Shown: in pieces, positions 12,301-24,131 of the stretch
Numbering within the stretch: the first letter of the stretch is position 1
Layout of the letters: every line of letters begins with the position of its first letter
Assembly: GCA_036925085.1 (NCBI GenBank)
Contig: JAUPFP010000010.1
Coordinates: 2,225,688 to 2,289,687 of the forward strand
Reading direction: 5' to 3'
DNA: 64,000 nucleotides
Origin: Brachycybe producta
Lineage: Eukaryota > Arthropoda > Diplopoda > Playtdesmida > Andrognathidae
The notes under the pieces: model-generated
What the model was told of the DNA's origin: nothing
The model's input: only the letters and a program-made list of their open reading frames with translations
Databases searched by the model: none
Program-made: the position numbers and the translations under genes

Positions 12301-12820
12301 CTGGTTCTCTTAGATATTTCGTGGTTTCGTAGCTGCTCTGAAAAGAATCATAAAGACAGGCGAGACGGATGCAAGTTCGACGTTTTACTTAGTTTATTAT
12401 GTTCAACCATTAAACCATAATAAAGCAGAGAATAGTTACGGGTGTGGCGTGCTTTCGCCACTGGACCATTATATGATTAGTTTCATAGTTTCGATATCAG
12501 AGAATGGACCACGAGTGTCTCGAAACATGGTCTTTTATACCTAGGGCTTGTGTACACCCTTGTAGGTGTACCCATGCCCTAGGGACCATGCTTCGGTGTG
12601 TAGTCCTCCGCCGATACCGGAACCAGGATATTTTAGGAGCTTTGGGGTCTCCAAGAGAGAAGGAAGGGACGGAAATACGTCCCTTACATCCCCAGAGACC
12701 CCCAGGCTAGGGGAGGGACGAAAAGGCGAAAAAGTATTTACAACTTTTTGGTTGTGTCTACCATGTGTCCACCACCACCTTCTCTTAAAACAACCCAGCT
12801 CCATACTCAACTCTTAAAAC
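12301..12820 (-). mobile_element. Probable solo/degenerate LTR (minus strand)
   Basis: On the minus strand a GTGTACACAAGCCC segment leads into a TATA box (GGTATAAAAG, complement of about 12533-12543), then CTCGTGGTCCATTCTCTGAT. The same TATA-plus-downstream words occur at 18.93-18.98 kb (GGTATAAAGG ... TCGTGGTCCATTCACTGAT). The GTGTACAC(C) arrangement before the TATA recurs at 41.74 kb. Promoter-like structure repeated at three loci indicates LTRs of one retroelement family. Outer ends are not resolved here. Confidence 0.45.
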
Positions 12821-13579
12821 TAACTTTTCGACCAATGACCAAAGACTAGAAGAAACTAATGTGAACTTCTACTTTTAATTAAACTTATAGAATACAGATA
12901 AAAAATTCTAGCCAAAAAAAAAACCCCACCATTCATCTCAAAAACTTCAAAACAAGAATTTACTGTTATGATAACCATTCGAAGTGGGTTAGGGTTTGAT
13001 TGGGGGTTGTCTTAGTTGAAACAGAGATACAAAAAGTAGCTTTTGAGTCAACTAGGTTTGAAAAATAAGAAACATAACCCATGAGTTTGCACGGATTTCT
13101 GGTAACACACATCATCTTTCATTTGTGAGACTTTTCCCTTAACAAGGTGTTGGCATCATCCCCTCCCCCGCCCCCACACATTTCCCCATCTTGCAACACA
13201 TGACACTGTCGATCCATAACACCAAGATTCATTACATGGAATAAAGTACAGTCAGTGACTGCACATTTCAGATAAGAACAGAAATCTAAGAATTAGCTTC
13301 ATCTATAATCTTAATCACAGATGACTATACTTCGTTTAAAAAAAAAGAATTATGTCTCATCCTATTAGTAAGAGACGCATATTCAATGCTAAAATGCTCG
13401 TGGCAGCACGGGTTGCTCAGGTGGTTGCATGGCCTCATGGCCTCATCAACACAAAAAATGGAATTTGGAATAAGACCTTTTTCTAAGCAATTGGAAGTGA
13501 TTCACAGTGATGGAGCAACCAAATATCGGATTTAGTTATACCCTTAAGCCTTAAAGTGGCTTTATAAATATTTATTTTG
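12821..13579. other. Intergenic, no gene seen
   Basis: AT-rich unique-looking sequence with short homopolymers; no coding signal. Confidence 0.5.
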
Positions 13580-14060
13580 CTCTTGTCCCACCGGACGGCG
13601 CCCCTGCAGTGGGTAATGCTATGCTCCATAGATGTTTTTTTGTAGAATTCGAATGCAAAAATGTCAGGAAACGTTTTTTAGAAACCACATTTCGAAGAAA
13701 TTCAAATTGTTTTTAAAACTAGAATGGTAAAAGATTATGCTAAACGTTTTTTTTTTTTCACGGCTTTATCTTAAAAAATAAACATTTTATAGCAGTTTGA
13801 AAAGAATGCGGGTTTTTTGGGTGGTTTTTTCATTGACATTTTAAGAGAAACTATTTTCGACTTTTCCAAACTGCCTTTAAAAAATTATTTTTAAAAATAC
13901 CATTCATGAAAAAGACTTAACACATTATCACCAACTATTCAAGTTTATAAAGCACTTTTTTTTTATCAAAACCGCGGTTGGATTGGGGGGGGGGGGAAGA
14001 GACCCTCCTATAGAACATAATAGGCCTACTCACTGCAGTGGCGACGTCCTGAGGGACAGA
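13580..14060. repeat. Dispersed foldback element, CTGCAGTGG family copy 1
   Basis: Begins near CGGACGGCGCCCCTGCAGTGG, then CTCCATAGATG, GTTTTTTAGAAACCAC and AAACTAGAATGGTAAAAGATT, and ends near CCTCCTATAGAACATAATAGG. A parallel order of words is found at 49480-49960 (GGCGCCACTACAGTGG ... CTCCATGGACG ... ACTAGAATAGCAAAAGATTA ... CTTATAGAACATA). Part of it is inverted at 27430-27745, and the right end occurs at about 33.6 kb. Confidence 0.6.
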
Positions 14061-14933
14061 AGCAAAATAATTATCTATAGAGCCACCACCTTCAAATACA
14101 AAAAAAATTGGGACAAGTAAGAAAGAAAAGACAACAAGCAATTTAAGCGTCCGCAACGTAATCTAATTGCATGAATCTCTCATCAGGAGATTTAGACATA
14201 GATAGGACATGATTGCAATACACATTTCGGGTAATTACTGCACATAATAAAAGAACGTCCTAATTCTGACATTCTCTCTGGTAAAATATATATAATATTG
14301 CATCTCTCTAGAGACAAGAGATTGGAGGTGGTGGTTTTTTTTTTTTTCACATAACTACTTACTTCTCTTTACCCCCACAACTCGGATGAATTTCGTTACG
14401 AAAAAAGCGACACAAACGAAACAAATCGTTTAGAAAAAAAAAACGTGTCGAGAAAAAAACTAAATAAATAAATGATTCCGTTTTCATCCATCGTTTTATC
14501 TTTTCTTTTTCTAATTCTTTTTTTTTTTTTTTTGGAGATGTGGATTCGGTGGACTCAATTAAGTAGAGATCAAATATGATAAGAACGTTTTAAACGAAAT
14601 GTAATAGTGGGTTCTGTGAAGATATAGAAATAATAATAGCACTTGAGGAGCTTGGTATACTTGCGTCGCCCTTAGACGAAGCTTGTGACGTCAGAAGAAC
14701 TGACAAAAAAACATTTTATAGGATTGTGTCGTTTTCGTCTTGATAAAAAGGTGGTGACGCAACAACTTTTGTTTTAATTGCTGAAAACATCTGTTATTAC
14801 CACTTCTGTATCAGACAAAAAAGATGACACAAGCCTAAATGTTTCGTTAATCCCTCTTGACGTCACAAACTACATCCACATCGTCTGGTAAACCTGTCAG
14901 GTATGTCTGTGCACGTCGACAGTAGTGCACCGT
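14061..14933. other. Intergenic, no gene seen
   Basis: Poly-T/poly-A tracts, and TGACGTCA-like words near 14687 and 14860. No coding region. Confidence 0.45.
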
Positions 14934-15322
14934 GCACAAGCTCCGGTAAAACTGTCAACCACCACTCACGCTTTCTGTTGTTGTTGTTGGCCGCGTTGTA
15001 CACTTCGTACCAGCTCCTGAAGTGACGCCTGCCACGTCGCTACACGTGCTCTGGTTTGCCTGCGCAGGCCACTACGGCACAGGCATATCAAATGATTTTT
15101 CATGTTTGCTCTGGTCGCCTGAGCAGGTCAAAATAAATGCTCAGTTTTATCATCTACACCCCGTCCGATCCCATCTGAACGGGCGTGCCTGCACAGGCAT
15201 ACCATCAGTTGAGGTGACACATCATGGCAGACGACGCCAGCAGATGACAACAGAAAGTGTGTATTATAACAACAAAATGGCGTAATGGTGACAGTTTTAC
15301 TGTAGCATATGCACGGTGCACT
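14934..15322. repeat. Foldback-like element with GTGCACCGTGCA ends
   Basis: The left arm (about 14934-14975: GTGCACCGTGCAC, CGGTAAAACTGTC) pairs with the right arm (about 15283-15322: GACAGTTTTACTGTAGCATA, TGCACGGTGCAC). The interior pairs more weakly (CCTGCGCAGGC, CCTGCACAGGC). Frames of 87 and 104 codons overlap it on opposite strands and are not credible genes. Confidence 0.55.
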
Positions 15323-16070
15323 ACTATCAACCCACACAAGCATACCTGACACGTTTATCGGAACATGTGTGGCGGAAGCCTTTAAGGGCAACGCAAGTAT
15401 ACAAAAACCACTTTTTAGTGGTCCAGCGTCTTTCCATAGCAATACACAATGTCAACCACCTTCAACAACATTTCGCAGTCGAACTCGACCATTCATAAAG
15501 TGGTTCGTTTGCCAAGGGCTCCAATACTAACCACTAATTAAGCTAGAAATAATCAAAAATGTCAGCAAAATTGGCACAAATCCCATCAAAATAAGAAAAA
15601 CAAAACAAGAAAAATAACGAAATCGAAACAATTTAGCGATTTTTAAGCGTGGCTTTTGTAAACGTTTGTATTCTTTTTTTGTCCTTGTATAGATATTGAA
15701 AAAAAGATGGGTTTAATTTTCTAGAAATTCCATATTTTACAGAATTTCTCGAACTTCACCTTAATGTGTGTATTTTATGTTTGTCTACATTTTTGCGAAA
15801 ATTCTAAATACATGATAGAATACAACGTAGAAGTATGCCCCATGTTATACCAATGCAATTAAGGACGTTAGCGAAAGTTAGTTAGTGGTTACGGTAAACT
15901 AACAAACGTAATCAGCGTGTGGCCAAAACTGACACCTCGAGACCCCATTCAACTACTACTAGTACTAGGCCCCCTTCGCAACCGCTGTTGGTGGACTCGA
16001 GCTGTCGGTTTCAGACACACGCCGAACACTTTTTGCAGTCCATCGCTCATCCGCGAACGCTCTCAGGCCC
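15323..16070. other. Intergenic, no gene seen
   Basis: No domain-bearing frame; AT-rich with a mixed-composition stretch at 15.9-16.05 kb. Confidence 0.45.
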
Positions 16071-16320
16071 TTGGCACACAAGACGATTTTTGAAAGACTT
16101 TTCGGTGACAAAATGAAGTCAAAGGTCGCTGAACTGTTGTCAAAACGTATTTTCTATGAAAAAATACCAAAACCTTGGCACACAAGACAGTTAAAAGTCG
16201 CATTTATGTCAAAGATTGCCGTCTTTCCATAAAAAAATACATTGCGATGACAGCCCAGCAGCGACCTTCGACTTCTTTTTGTCGCCGAAAAGTCTTTCAA
16301 AAATCGCATGTGTGTTCCAA
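16071..16320. repeat. Foldback element with TTGGCACACAAGACG ends
   Basis: The left arm TTGGCACACAAGACGATTTT continues through GAAAGACTTTTCGGTGAC, AAGTCAAAGGTCGCTG. The right arm is its reverse complement, ending TCGCATGTGTGTTCCAA at 16320. A second TTGGCACACAAGAC occurs inside near 16174. A related copy lies at 24.13-24.48 kb. Confidence 0.7.
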
Positions 16321-16584
16321 TACTAAGATGTGAGCTATGAAGCAGCCATATTTTTTTAATTGCTACACTTCCGAAACGATACTGGTGGCCGCTCCAGACT
16401 CGAGCTCTGCTCCAAAAAACCCGCTATTTAAGATAACCCCCCCATTGTAGGAAAAATTTAACTGTGGTTAATATGACAACGTACGTTTATACGAATACAT
16501 TAACGGTGGTTAACATCTTTTAACTTGTAGCAATGTTGACGATACTGGTATATACAATGTATAACATAGTAAGTGGGTGTTTTG

Positions 16585-16700
16585 TGATAAGAAAAGAAAA
16601 AAGAAAGTAATAGTGTCGAAAGAAAAAGGAGAAGAAAGAAAGAAAGAAAGAAAGAAGAAAAAAAAGAGAGTCTAAAGTGAAAACAGAGTAACAACAACTT
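16585..16700. repeat. Purine-rich (GAAA)n stretch in SLC24 intron 1
   Basis: GAAAGAAAGAAAGAAAG and related runs at 16.58-16.68 kb, just downstream of the exon-1 donor. Simple repeat. Confidence 0.8.
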
Positions 16701-16702
16701 AC

Positions 16703-17596
16703 GCTGGTCACCAATTGGTCGGCACTACTCACTCGAGCCACCTTGTTCTTGGTGATGTGCTTTTTCACCCACTTCTCGAGTGTTTCATTCCACCGCATGA
16801 AGTAAACGTACAAGAAGTAGATGACAAGTAAGAGCAAGGCCTCCCACCAGTAGATCTCGCTGTCCAGGAAGAAATAGATGAGTGTGATAAGGCTGACACT
16901 GTAAAAGGACACGTCGCGAAACAAGGGCCACCAAGTCAGGTTTAGGACACTGCGACTGAACAAAGCACACATGCCGATCACGAACAAAATGTTAAAAACG
17001 GCCGAACCCACGATCGTACCGATACCAACATCGTCAAAACTCACAAACACTCCGATCACACTCGTAAACAATTCGGGAGCACTTCCTCCGGCAGCCATAA
17101 AAGTGGCACCGGCCACATCGTCCTGAATCTCAAGTTTCTCAATGATCACGTCCAATGCCGGAATAAAGAACTCATCACAGACAATGGCCAACGCGACAAA
17201 CATGTATATCATACCGATAACGTGCAAAGCGACCGCACCGTTTCGCCTTTGCTCGAGTGTGAACAGGTCTCTGGGAAACAATGGAACCTTTTGAACTATC
17301 GGTACTGTTACATTCCCTGTTGCAGTACCGTTAGTAGTACTCTTGTTAAGGCCGCCTTTGCTCGTATCGTCCTTGGCGAGCAGATGTCTGGTGGCAGTGG
17401 ACACCATCGTCATCCTCGAATGACCCCACGACCCAACAGCTCCTCCTCCTCCTGATCCTCCTCCCCAGCCCTCGTGGTAGACGTTCAAAAGAGGTTGTAT
17501 AGTACAAACCCATCCGAGTATCACCACAGTGGCCAAAACGAATAGTCTAGAACCACGGTGCCTCCGATTTAGGAGACACCCTCGTAATTGCTTCAT
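16703..17596 (-). CDS. SLC24-type Na+/Ca2+(K+) exchanger, first coding exon
   Basis: The first exon (298 codons, phase 0) encodes the N-terminal half of a potassium-dependent sodium/calcium exchanger (NCKX, SLC24). These plasma-membrane antiporters move Ca2+ out, with K+, against Na+. Residues 18-37 form a hydrophobic signal anchor. A Gly/Ser-rich, N-glycosylation-prone stretch follows (NKS, NGT, NVT at 84-97). The alpha-1 repeat is then clear: [26 protein letters not shown] (166-179) and [18 protein letters not shown] (191-208), with the cation-binding Glu175. Four further hydrophobic segments run to about 266. The RDVSFY and WWEALLLL pattern is closer to NCKX1/2 than NCKX3-5. The exon ends GACCAGC at 16703, followed on the minus strand by GTAAGTTG, a good donor; translation past it soon becomes low-complexity. 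The large cytoplasmic loop and alpha-2 repeat must lie on exons to the left, which I could not find. The start is the only Met upstream of the anchor. Confidence 0.9.
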
Positions 17597-18735
17597 TGTT
17601 AATTAAAGAGGAAAAAAACAAACAAAACCACTCACGCACGCACTAGCCACTCATGACATGGAAGAATCAAGAAGCATAAAACACAAGCCACGCGCGCACA
17701 CAAAAAATATATATTTGGGCAAGTTAGAAGTGTGGACAAAATGACCACCAACCAACCAACCTCAATAGTTATTACTTTTTATGTTTGACGAGATATTCTC
17801 AAGAGACGACGACAAAGAAGAAACAAGACGACGACGTCTTTTTTTTTTTCTTTTATTTTGGCTTCGTAAAAAAGAGAAGCTGCTTTTGCTGCTGCTTGCT
17901 GCTCAATTCAATTCGTTCTTGGCGTCTTTTTGTAGCCGAAGAAGAAAACCAAAAAACAAAAAAAAATTAAGCACTTGAATTAAATGGAAGGTTGCTGTGT
18001 GTGAAGGCCTCATCATCAGGAGGAGGAGTAGTAGTTCATGACGTCACCGTAGAAACGTTAAATCCAAACTTCCTGCTGTCCCAGTTCGATGTTAAAAATG
18101 AGGTTGATGACGTGGGTTTAATGAGTTGCATCGTTTTGTCATTATTCACCTATCAAAGAAAAGAAAAAAAAAACGAAAAAATGATAAAAGTAGAAAAAAA
18201 AAAGCAGACAAATTCATCTGAAAAACGACATTCAAGATTAAGATGAACCTTCCAGATGATGATTTTATCTGTCCCGTTGCCATAGCAACATCTATTGCTC
18301 TCTCTCGCTCAGTTTCTATCTAAACTTTTGTCTTTGTCTCTTTTTTTTTTTCTAACTGACTATTAAGTGACTAGGAAAGATGCTAACGTTTGATAGCCTC
18401 TTTTTTTCATCTTTATATCAAATTATGTCGAAAATGCTCTTTTTTATAAGAAAAAAAAACCTACAAACATACTTGTTCAAATTCAGTCATTTGTTTTTAT
18501 TAAATTCTAGTTTCGTGTAGATTAAGTTATTCCATATGGAAATACATTAATTAATGTATTTTCTTCTTTAATTAACAATGGGATCGTTAAGAGACAATAT
18601 TTAAGCAGATTTAAAAGTGAATCAGACAAACACGAGAACAGATAAGTTTAGAAAATGAGATTATGCTTAAAACACATACAAGGGTTGGTTTTATAATCAA
18701 AACATGATTAAAACTCAATAAATAGCAACAAAACT
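17597..18735. other. Upstream flank of the SLC24 gene
   Basis: Low-complexity AT-rich DNA with GAAGAA/GACGAC runs at 17.81-17.96 kb. A TGACGTCA word near 18039 (CATGACGTCACCG) is a possible CRE on the promoter side of the minus-strand gene, unproven. Short frames here are compositional. Confidence 0.4.
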
Positions 18736-19135
18736 AGTGTGACACCCTGTATTTCACCTTCTTTAAAACATGGTAGCCTTGGGATCACCGCGTCCCCAAT
18801 TCCTCCACTTCCGCGACTCGTCGCGATCAAGAGGACCCGCAAAGTGTACAAATCCATATTCTGGTCAGAATGTAAATCGGCTCGGGGAAACGGGCTCTTG
18901 AGCGTCAGTACACCACCACACAGGCCCAAGGTATAAAGGGCCTGTGTCTCACTCAATTCGTGGTCCATTCACTGATTCACGAACACATATATAGAGAGTC
19001 TAGGTCTGAGTTCTATAACAGGGGCTCTACACAGTCACACTATAGTCTAAGCTGGGCCTTTTAAGCACCAGGATGGTATGGGCAGCTCCGAGAGGGGGAT
19101 GGAAGGATAAAGCATACCTATTGTTTACAACTGAG
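18736..19135 (+). mobile_element. Probable solo LTR (plus strand)
   Basis: Starts TGTGACACCCTGTATTTCAC and ends near CTATTGTTTACA (TG...CA, about 395 bp). It carries GCCCAAGGTATAAAGGGCC as a TATA box at about 18925-18943, then TCGTGGTCCATTCACTGATTC, shared with the 12.3-12.8 kb segment. A later phrase, ATAACAGGGGCTCTACAC, recurs at 22.42 kb. No internal gag/pol follows, so it looks like a solo LTR. Target duplication not resolved. Confidence 0.5.
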
Positions 19136-20529
19136 AATTGTTAGATTGTAATAAATAATAAACAAAATATGAAATTTTGTATTTTCGTGGATTTTCCAAA
19201 TTATGTTTAATGGTAATTAAATTATAGATGCTGCGGTTCTAAGAAATTTCAATCAGTCGATAGTTGTTCATTATCTCCGATCAGACCGGATATAAAGAAC
19301 TATACATTTTTTTAAAACTTTTTCTTCCTATTTTAACGTTTATGTTCACTTTTTCTTGGTAGACAAATTAGACAATAAATGAGAAAATCGTGTCATGCAA
19401 TTAGACATAACATTTGAAGGTGTTGGTGACCTAACTTGAATTGTCACAGGGAATGAAGACATTCTTGTGTTGAAGACTACCGTTCCAGATATTCCGGTTC
19501 ATGTGCAATGAATTTTCAATGAAGTTTCATCGTCAAAAACTTCATTAATTTCGGTAATTTAGTCCTCAATGTTGAATAAAATAGAAAAATTTTTTTTACC
19601 TATGAAATCGTCCACTTTTAACTTGAAAACTTCAATACTTATTAGTGTTAAATTGCAATAAAATACCGAAAATTACTAAATTAGGCAACTCAATGATTTG
19701 TGAGTATTCAATTCCACTGTTCACCATGTACAACAATATTACAAAAGCAAGTATTTTCTTAATTGTGTAAAAATTGAAAAAAAAAATGACATCTATATGC
19801 AAAACACATCTTAGGGCTTCAATCCACCCAGAGTTTATCATGAAGCTATAACCAGATGGAGGATAGCAGTTTTGGACATGTGCCGTTTTGACAGAAAACC
19901 TGATTTTTGTTTTTTCTACTACGAAAATAAGAAAAAAAAAATATTACAGATATCGATTCAGCTCTGAAAACTAATTACAAAACTTCATTAAAATAGAATA
20001 GGCCAAAATATGGACATGTGATGGGTTTTTTTATTTTAAAAAAGGCTTCTCAATTATAGGTACTTTTTTAACATTAGTTAGTTAGCACTACATCAATTTT
20101 GTTTTGGAGGCTACCAACAAAAAAACACCACCTTGCATATGTAATGTACATACAGCAAGTAAAATACAACAAGAAAAACATCTACATGTATGTCTGACCC
20201 TTTGTCATCAATATTCTCTCTCTGTATGCATATATACCCATTTTTTTAATGAAAATATTGCGTGAACACATTTCATACATGAACAAAGAATACAAATAAC
20301 AATTTCCAAGATTTTCATATATTTATAACTGGGGTCCTAATACTTTCCTATATATCACAATCTCTCTCTCTCTGTCTTTCTTTCCACCTCCTGATCCCTT
20401 TTCTTTTTGACATGCATATAAAAAAGCCTACAATTGATATATTTCTCTTATATTCCGCTGGACGTTTGACCATCATCAATCTAAATCCATTTTAAGTTGT
20501 GATCAATATACGTAGGAGGGGTCTATATA
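19136..20529. other. Intergenic, no gene seen
   Basis: Very AT-rich; short CT and TA microsatellites at 20.2-20.4 kb. No coding region. Confidence 0.5.
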
Positions 20530-21055
20530 TACAGGGTGTCCATAAAGTCTTTCCCTGATTACACAAATCCACTGTACACCAACTATGCAAAGTACAAGCA
20601 AACGGTTTCCACCTATTTGTAGCCACACTCAAGTTTTTTTCCTGCACATAAACAGTCCACGTGGCGCTGCGGTCATCAAAACCAAAAATGGCGTCTTTGC
20701 ATGAGAAAGCACATTGCATTTTGTGGTTTCATGAAATGACATCGGCAACTACGGTTCAGCGAAACTTTAGAACGGAATATCGACGAAAACCACTCGGATG
20801 TTAAAAGCAGTGGTATCTGAAGTTTAAAGATACTGGTAGTGTTGGAGATTTGAAAAAAACTGGGCGACCAGCTGTGACTCAAACCAATGTTGATGAACGC
20901 AGCGCCGCCTGGACTGTTTACGGGCTGGAAAACAGGGCAGGAAAAAAACTTTGAGTGTGTGGCTACAAACAGGTGAAAACCGTTTGCTTCTACTTTGCAT
21001 AGTTGGTGTACAGTGGATTTTTGTAGTCAGGGAAAGACTTTATGGACACCCTGTA
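20530..21055. mobile_element. Internally deleted mariner-like transposon
   Basis: Starts TACAGGGTGTCCATAAAGTC and ends in the reverse complement with TA on both sides. The inverted repeats extend, with few mismatches, over roughly 100 bp each (CAACTATGCAAAGTA, AACGGTTTCCACCT and their complements). The 526-bp length leaves room only for the N-terminal transposase remnant, so it would depend on a transposase supplied in trans. Confidence 0.85.
20688..20905 (+). pseudogene. mariner-like transposase N-terminal HTH fragment
   Basis: From the ATG at 20688 the frame reads LHEKAHCILWFHEMTSATTV, QRNFRTEYRRKP, then an in-frame TAA, then KQWYLKFKDTGSVGDLKKTG RPA. This is the first helix-turn-helix module of the mariner-like transposases that begin F(V/C)xxFxxTxSxxxVQRxFRxxF and end TGSVxDxxxxGRP (the DUF4817-type domain). 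One stop codon interrupts it, and the catalytic DDE/D domain is missing. Confidence 0.75.
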
Positions 21056-22071
21056 TATTATTTTGGAGGCAGCTAGCTAGCTCACAATAAAGAGTTTTCA
21101 TCAGAGACCATTTGACAAGAGAAATCTTCCGCCATTTGGTCGCAAAAATGGACAAGATAACCTAACCTGCCAATCGATAATCCATCTCTTTACTACTAGT
21201 GTCTTTTTTTTCTTCTTCTTCTTCGTTTAGACCAAGGCTTCATTTGAAAAAGCCTATACTTTGAGTAGGAGATTCGTTACTAGTAAGCAGGAGGAAATTT
21301 CACGAAAAACACAAGCAGTCATGAAGCACGCAGGCACGCACGCACGACGCATTCTCCAAAACGTCTCTACAGTTCCTACAAACACCATTGCAGTAGTTAA
21401 AAGTCGTTCTATTGCATTTGCCAAGCATATATGACTTAAAAATAATTTCCAAACACATTAGAAGGAATTAAAAGTTTGCAAATGACTTCAATAACAGTTT
21501 GAAAATAAAGCCCAAGTCGTTGTACGTGTGTACGGTTTAATCCGACGCACTTGTCTCATCGTAAATACAATCTAATTTCTCTTCCTTCACATTTCTTCTT
21601 TCCCAATCCGTCCTTTTTTCTTCTTTCTCTCAACTTTTTCTCAATCTTAAACGCTGTGTACACTCAGGGTCTCATCTTTCGTTTATCATTTCGAGCAATC
21701 ATCTCCATTTCGCGTTTTTCCACCATAACACACACACACATACAAAATACACGCGTAAATTAAACCAAGACACACTCATGCATCAATGTCAAAACAGACA
21801 CAAAAACAAAATCATACGAGCCAACTGATTAAGCGCCAAATTGAACAAATACCGAACTGTATAAATGGGACCCATTAGAATATATATAATCGCCAATTGC
21901 AACAAACTAAATAAGCGCCACGCATTTTCGGTTATTTAGTTTTAATGTTTCCCCCCCCCCCCCCACCAATCTGTTCAGTTTTCTAGATTGACGAGTCGAG
22001 TATTTTTTTAATTGTTATATTTTTGTTTTATCTAATTTTAAAAACGAAATAATAATGAATTATCACCAACA
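21056..22071. other. Intergenic, no gene seen
   Basis: CT-rich and AT-rich; C14 tract at about 21951; no domain-bearing frame. Confidence 0.5.
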
Positions 22072-22370
22072 GATTCAAAAAGTTATGCAAAAATATACAA
22101 AACGGCTTTTGCTCGAGTTACAGGTAATATTATTTGAAGGAAGATTATTCCAAATGGGAATAATTCTCTATTAAAAAAATAATGCTTTCTACAACTACCT
22201 TTGTGAGGAGGAAAAATTATTCTGAAATTACAACCACTAGTTCTTGTAATTAAAAGGTCTAACTTTATATTTAAAATTTTCGGTGCAATAAACGTCATTA
22301 TGTAAAATTTTATATAATAAAGTGAGATCCGCAATTACCAATCTTCTTTCTCTAAAAGAGTCCAGGGCCT
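22072..22370 (-). pseudogene. LINE ORF2 3'-terminal fragment
   Basis: On the minus strand the sequence reads ERRLVIADLTLLYKILHNDV, then LITRTSGCNFRIIFPPHKGS CRKHYFFNR, then IPIWNNLPSNNITCNSSKSR F and a stop. This follows the usual extreme C-terminus of CR1/Jockey-type LINE polyproteins (R..DLxLxYKI... TRTRGxxxKL... R...FFxRVxxxWNxLPxxIV.AxSVxxFK). Two frame changes break it. It could be the 3' end of the same kind of LINE whose 5'/middle part is at 5-6.5 kb. Confidence 0.7.
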
Positions 22371-23632
22371 AACACTACCGAGCCTCTGTTAGTAATCTAA
22401 CCCACAACGTGAGTCCCATAACAGGGGGCTCTACACTGTTTACAAACAATTGGATCAAATGCAACCATAAAAAAACTATAGAAGTTTCCCAATCGGTGCA
22501 AATTTCAGTTCTTTTTTGGGAAAATAGAAAATTTGTTAAAGGTAAAATATGCTCGTACATGCAGTCTGGCAGTGTAACCCTCAATAGGAATCACTAGCAA
22601 ACCGTAGAGCTGCGCAAAGCCTTGCCCTATTCTTGAATGCTTGTTAGCTTTAGAGAACAGAGCTTTGTTTGATAGAATTCTTACTAGAAACCCCTATATA
22701 AGTAGACATGGCCATCCAATGCTTACTAAAGAAAAGAAAAACAAACCTAGAACTAATGCATATTCGTGGTATTTCTACCCCAAATGTATCGAATTCTCTT
22801 CCAGCACATATAGTTCTGTTTCGGGACGAATTCAGTTTGACAATAACATTAACCCTCGTCTAAATTACAACTACTTGCAAGGTGAACTGAGATGAATTGA
22901 ATTTAGTTGTCGAACGCGCCCATATGTTACACAGTCAATCTGTGTACATGTGTATCTCTCATCCTCAGAAAAAAAGTGGCAGAAAGTTATCCCATGGAGG
23001 CTGATAGTAAATAATCACATATACTACTAGTGTGAAAACACCATTGTATACAGTGTACTTAGTTGTATCCTAACCATCTACAGTAGGGCCTACATGTAAA
23101 TACAAGATGAAAATGCCCGATTCAGATTAGATTAAACGGAGAATCGATTTCTTAGTTCCGATTAATCGTACATAAGTCGATTCAACACCCCTAAACGATT
23201 CTTCATTTGATTTCTTTTTCTTCACAAAAAAAGATTGTTTCTATTCAAATTTCACTGTAGAAGTTGCTTAAACGAGTGGGGGAAAAAACATTCTCTGCAA
23301 ATTCTGTTATAATTTTATTTATCAAATCGAGTTTCCAAATGGTGGAGTAACTCGAAATGTTCCAATAAACCCCTTTAACGTCACACGCTCTTCTTGTGAA
23401 ATGGCAATCAGTGAAGTGATCGGAGAAATAGTAGAGCAACAGAATCTGGCTGTATGACTTTATGAATGTCAGTTAGTCTATTAAGCTAGAAATCAACATA
23501 AAATTTATTAAACAATGATTTCATTTAAACAAAAAAAAAAAATTGAATCGAGTAATTTTTGTTATACCAATTTTTAATCGGAAACAGAATTGAATCATCC
23601 GCGATTCGGCTCATAAGAAACGATTCTTTAGA
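22371..23632. other. Intergenic; LTR-like words, no gene
   Basis: ATAACAGGGGGCTCTACACT near 22420 matches the 18.74 kb LTR, hinting at another fragment of that family. An 84-codon frame at 22641-22895 has no recognised domain. The rest is AT-rich. Confidence 0.35.
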
Positions 23633-23824
23633 CAGGCATGTGTAGACAGCTTCAGAATTTCTTTGGCTCTACCCTTGCATAAGAGTCATCAATTTCTAAT
23701 TGGTTTGTTAGTGGGTCTGATGTCACATGCCCCGTCCTTTTTATTTCTAATTGGTTGATATTAGGTCTGACGCTCATAAAAGGGCGGAGCCAAAAAAAAT
23801 TCTGAAGCTGTCTACAGATGCCTG
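23633..23824. repeat. GGGCGGAGC-family MITE, copy 2
   Basis: Ends CAGGCATGTGTAGACAGC and GCTGTCTACAGATGCCTG; internal CTTTGGCTCTACCCTTGCAT and AAAAGGGCGGAGCC. The flanks TTCTTTAG / TTCTTTTG suggest an old 8-9 bp target duplication with one change. Nearest in sequence to copy 1 (6787). Confidence 0.8.
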
Positions 23825-24131
23825 TTTCTTTTGTGACTTTTGGGCCATCTCTAATAACAACATGCCTATTTTGAGTCATATTTCCCATCAAGTCTCATAA
23901 TTATGACTTTTTTTTTCTGGCTCATAAAAAAAGAATGAAAGAAGAAGAGAAAGAGAGAGCGAAAAGGAGGATTTACTGATCAGAAAGAAGTAAATCAATG
24001 ATCATGAAGTTAGAAATTTATCTGAGTCACGGAACAGTGACGCCTTTTAATTGCGCAGGCGCCAAAAAAAATCTTATCACTTGATTGGATTCACATGAAC
24101 GTCACACAAATTTTAGATTAGCGCTAATGAC

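Noticed and set aside
12504..12817. Frames of 68-89 codons on both strands
   Set aside because: Fall within an LTR-like regulatory segment with a TATA box; no protein similarity.
16500..16702. C-terminal extension of the SLC24 frame past 16703
   Set aside because: The 60 extra residues are Phe/Leu/Ser-rich translations of a GAAA repeat downstream of a good donor site; treated as intron.
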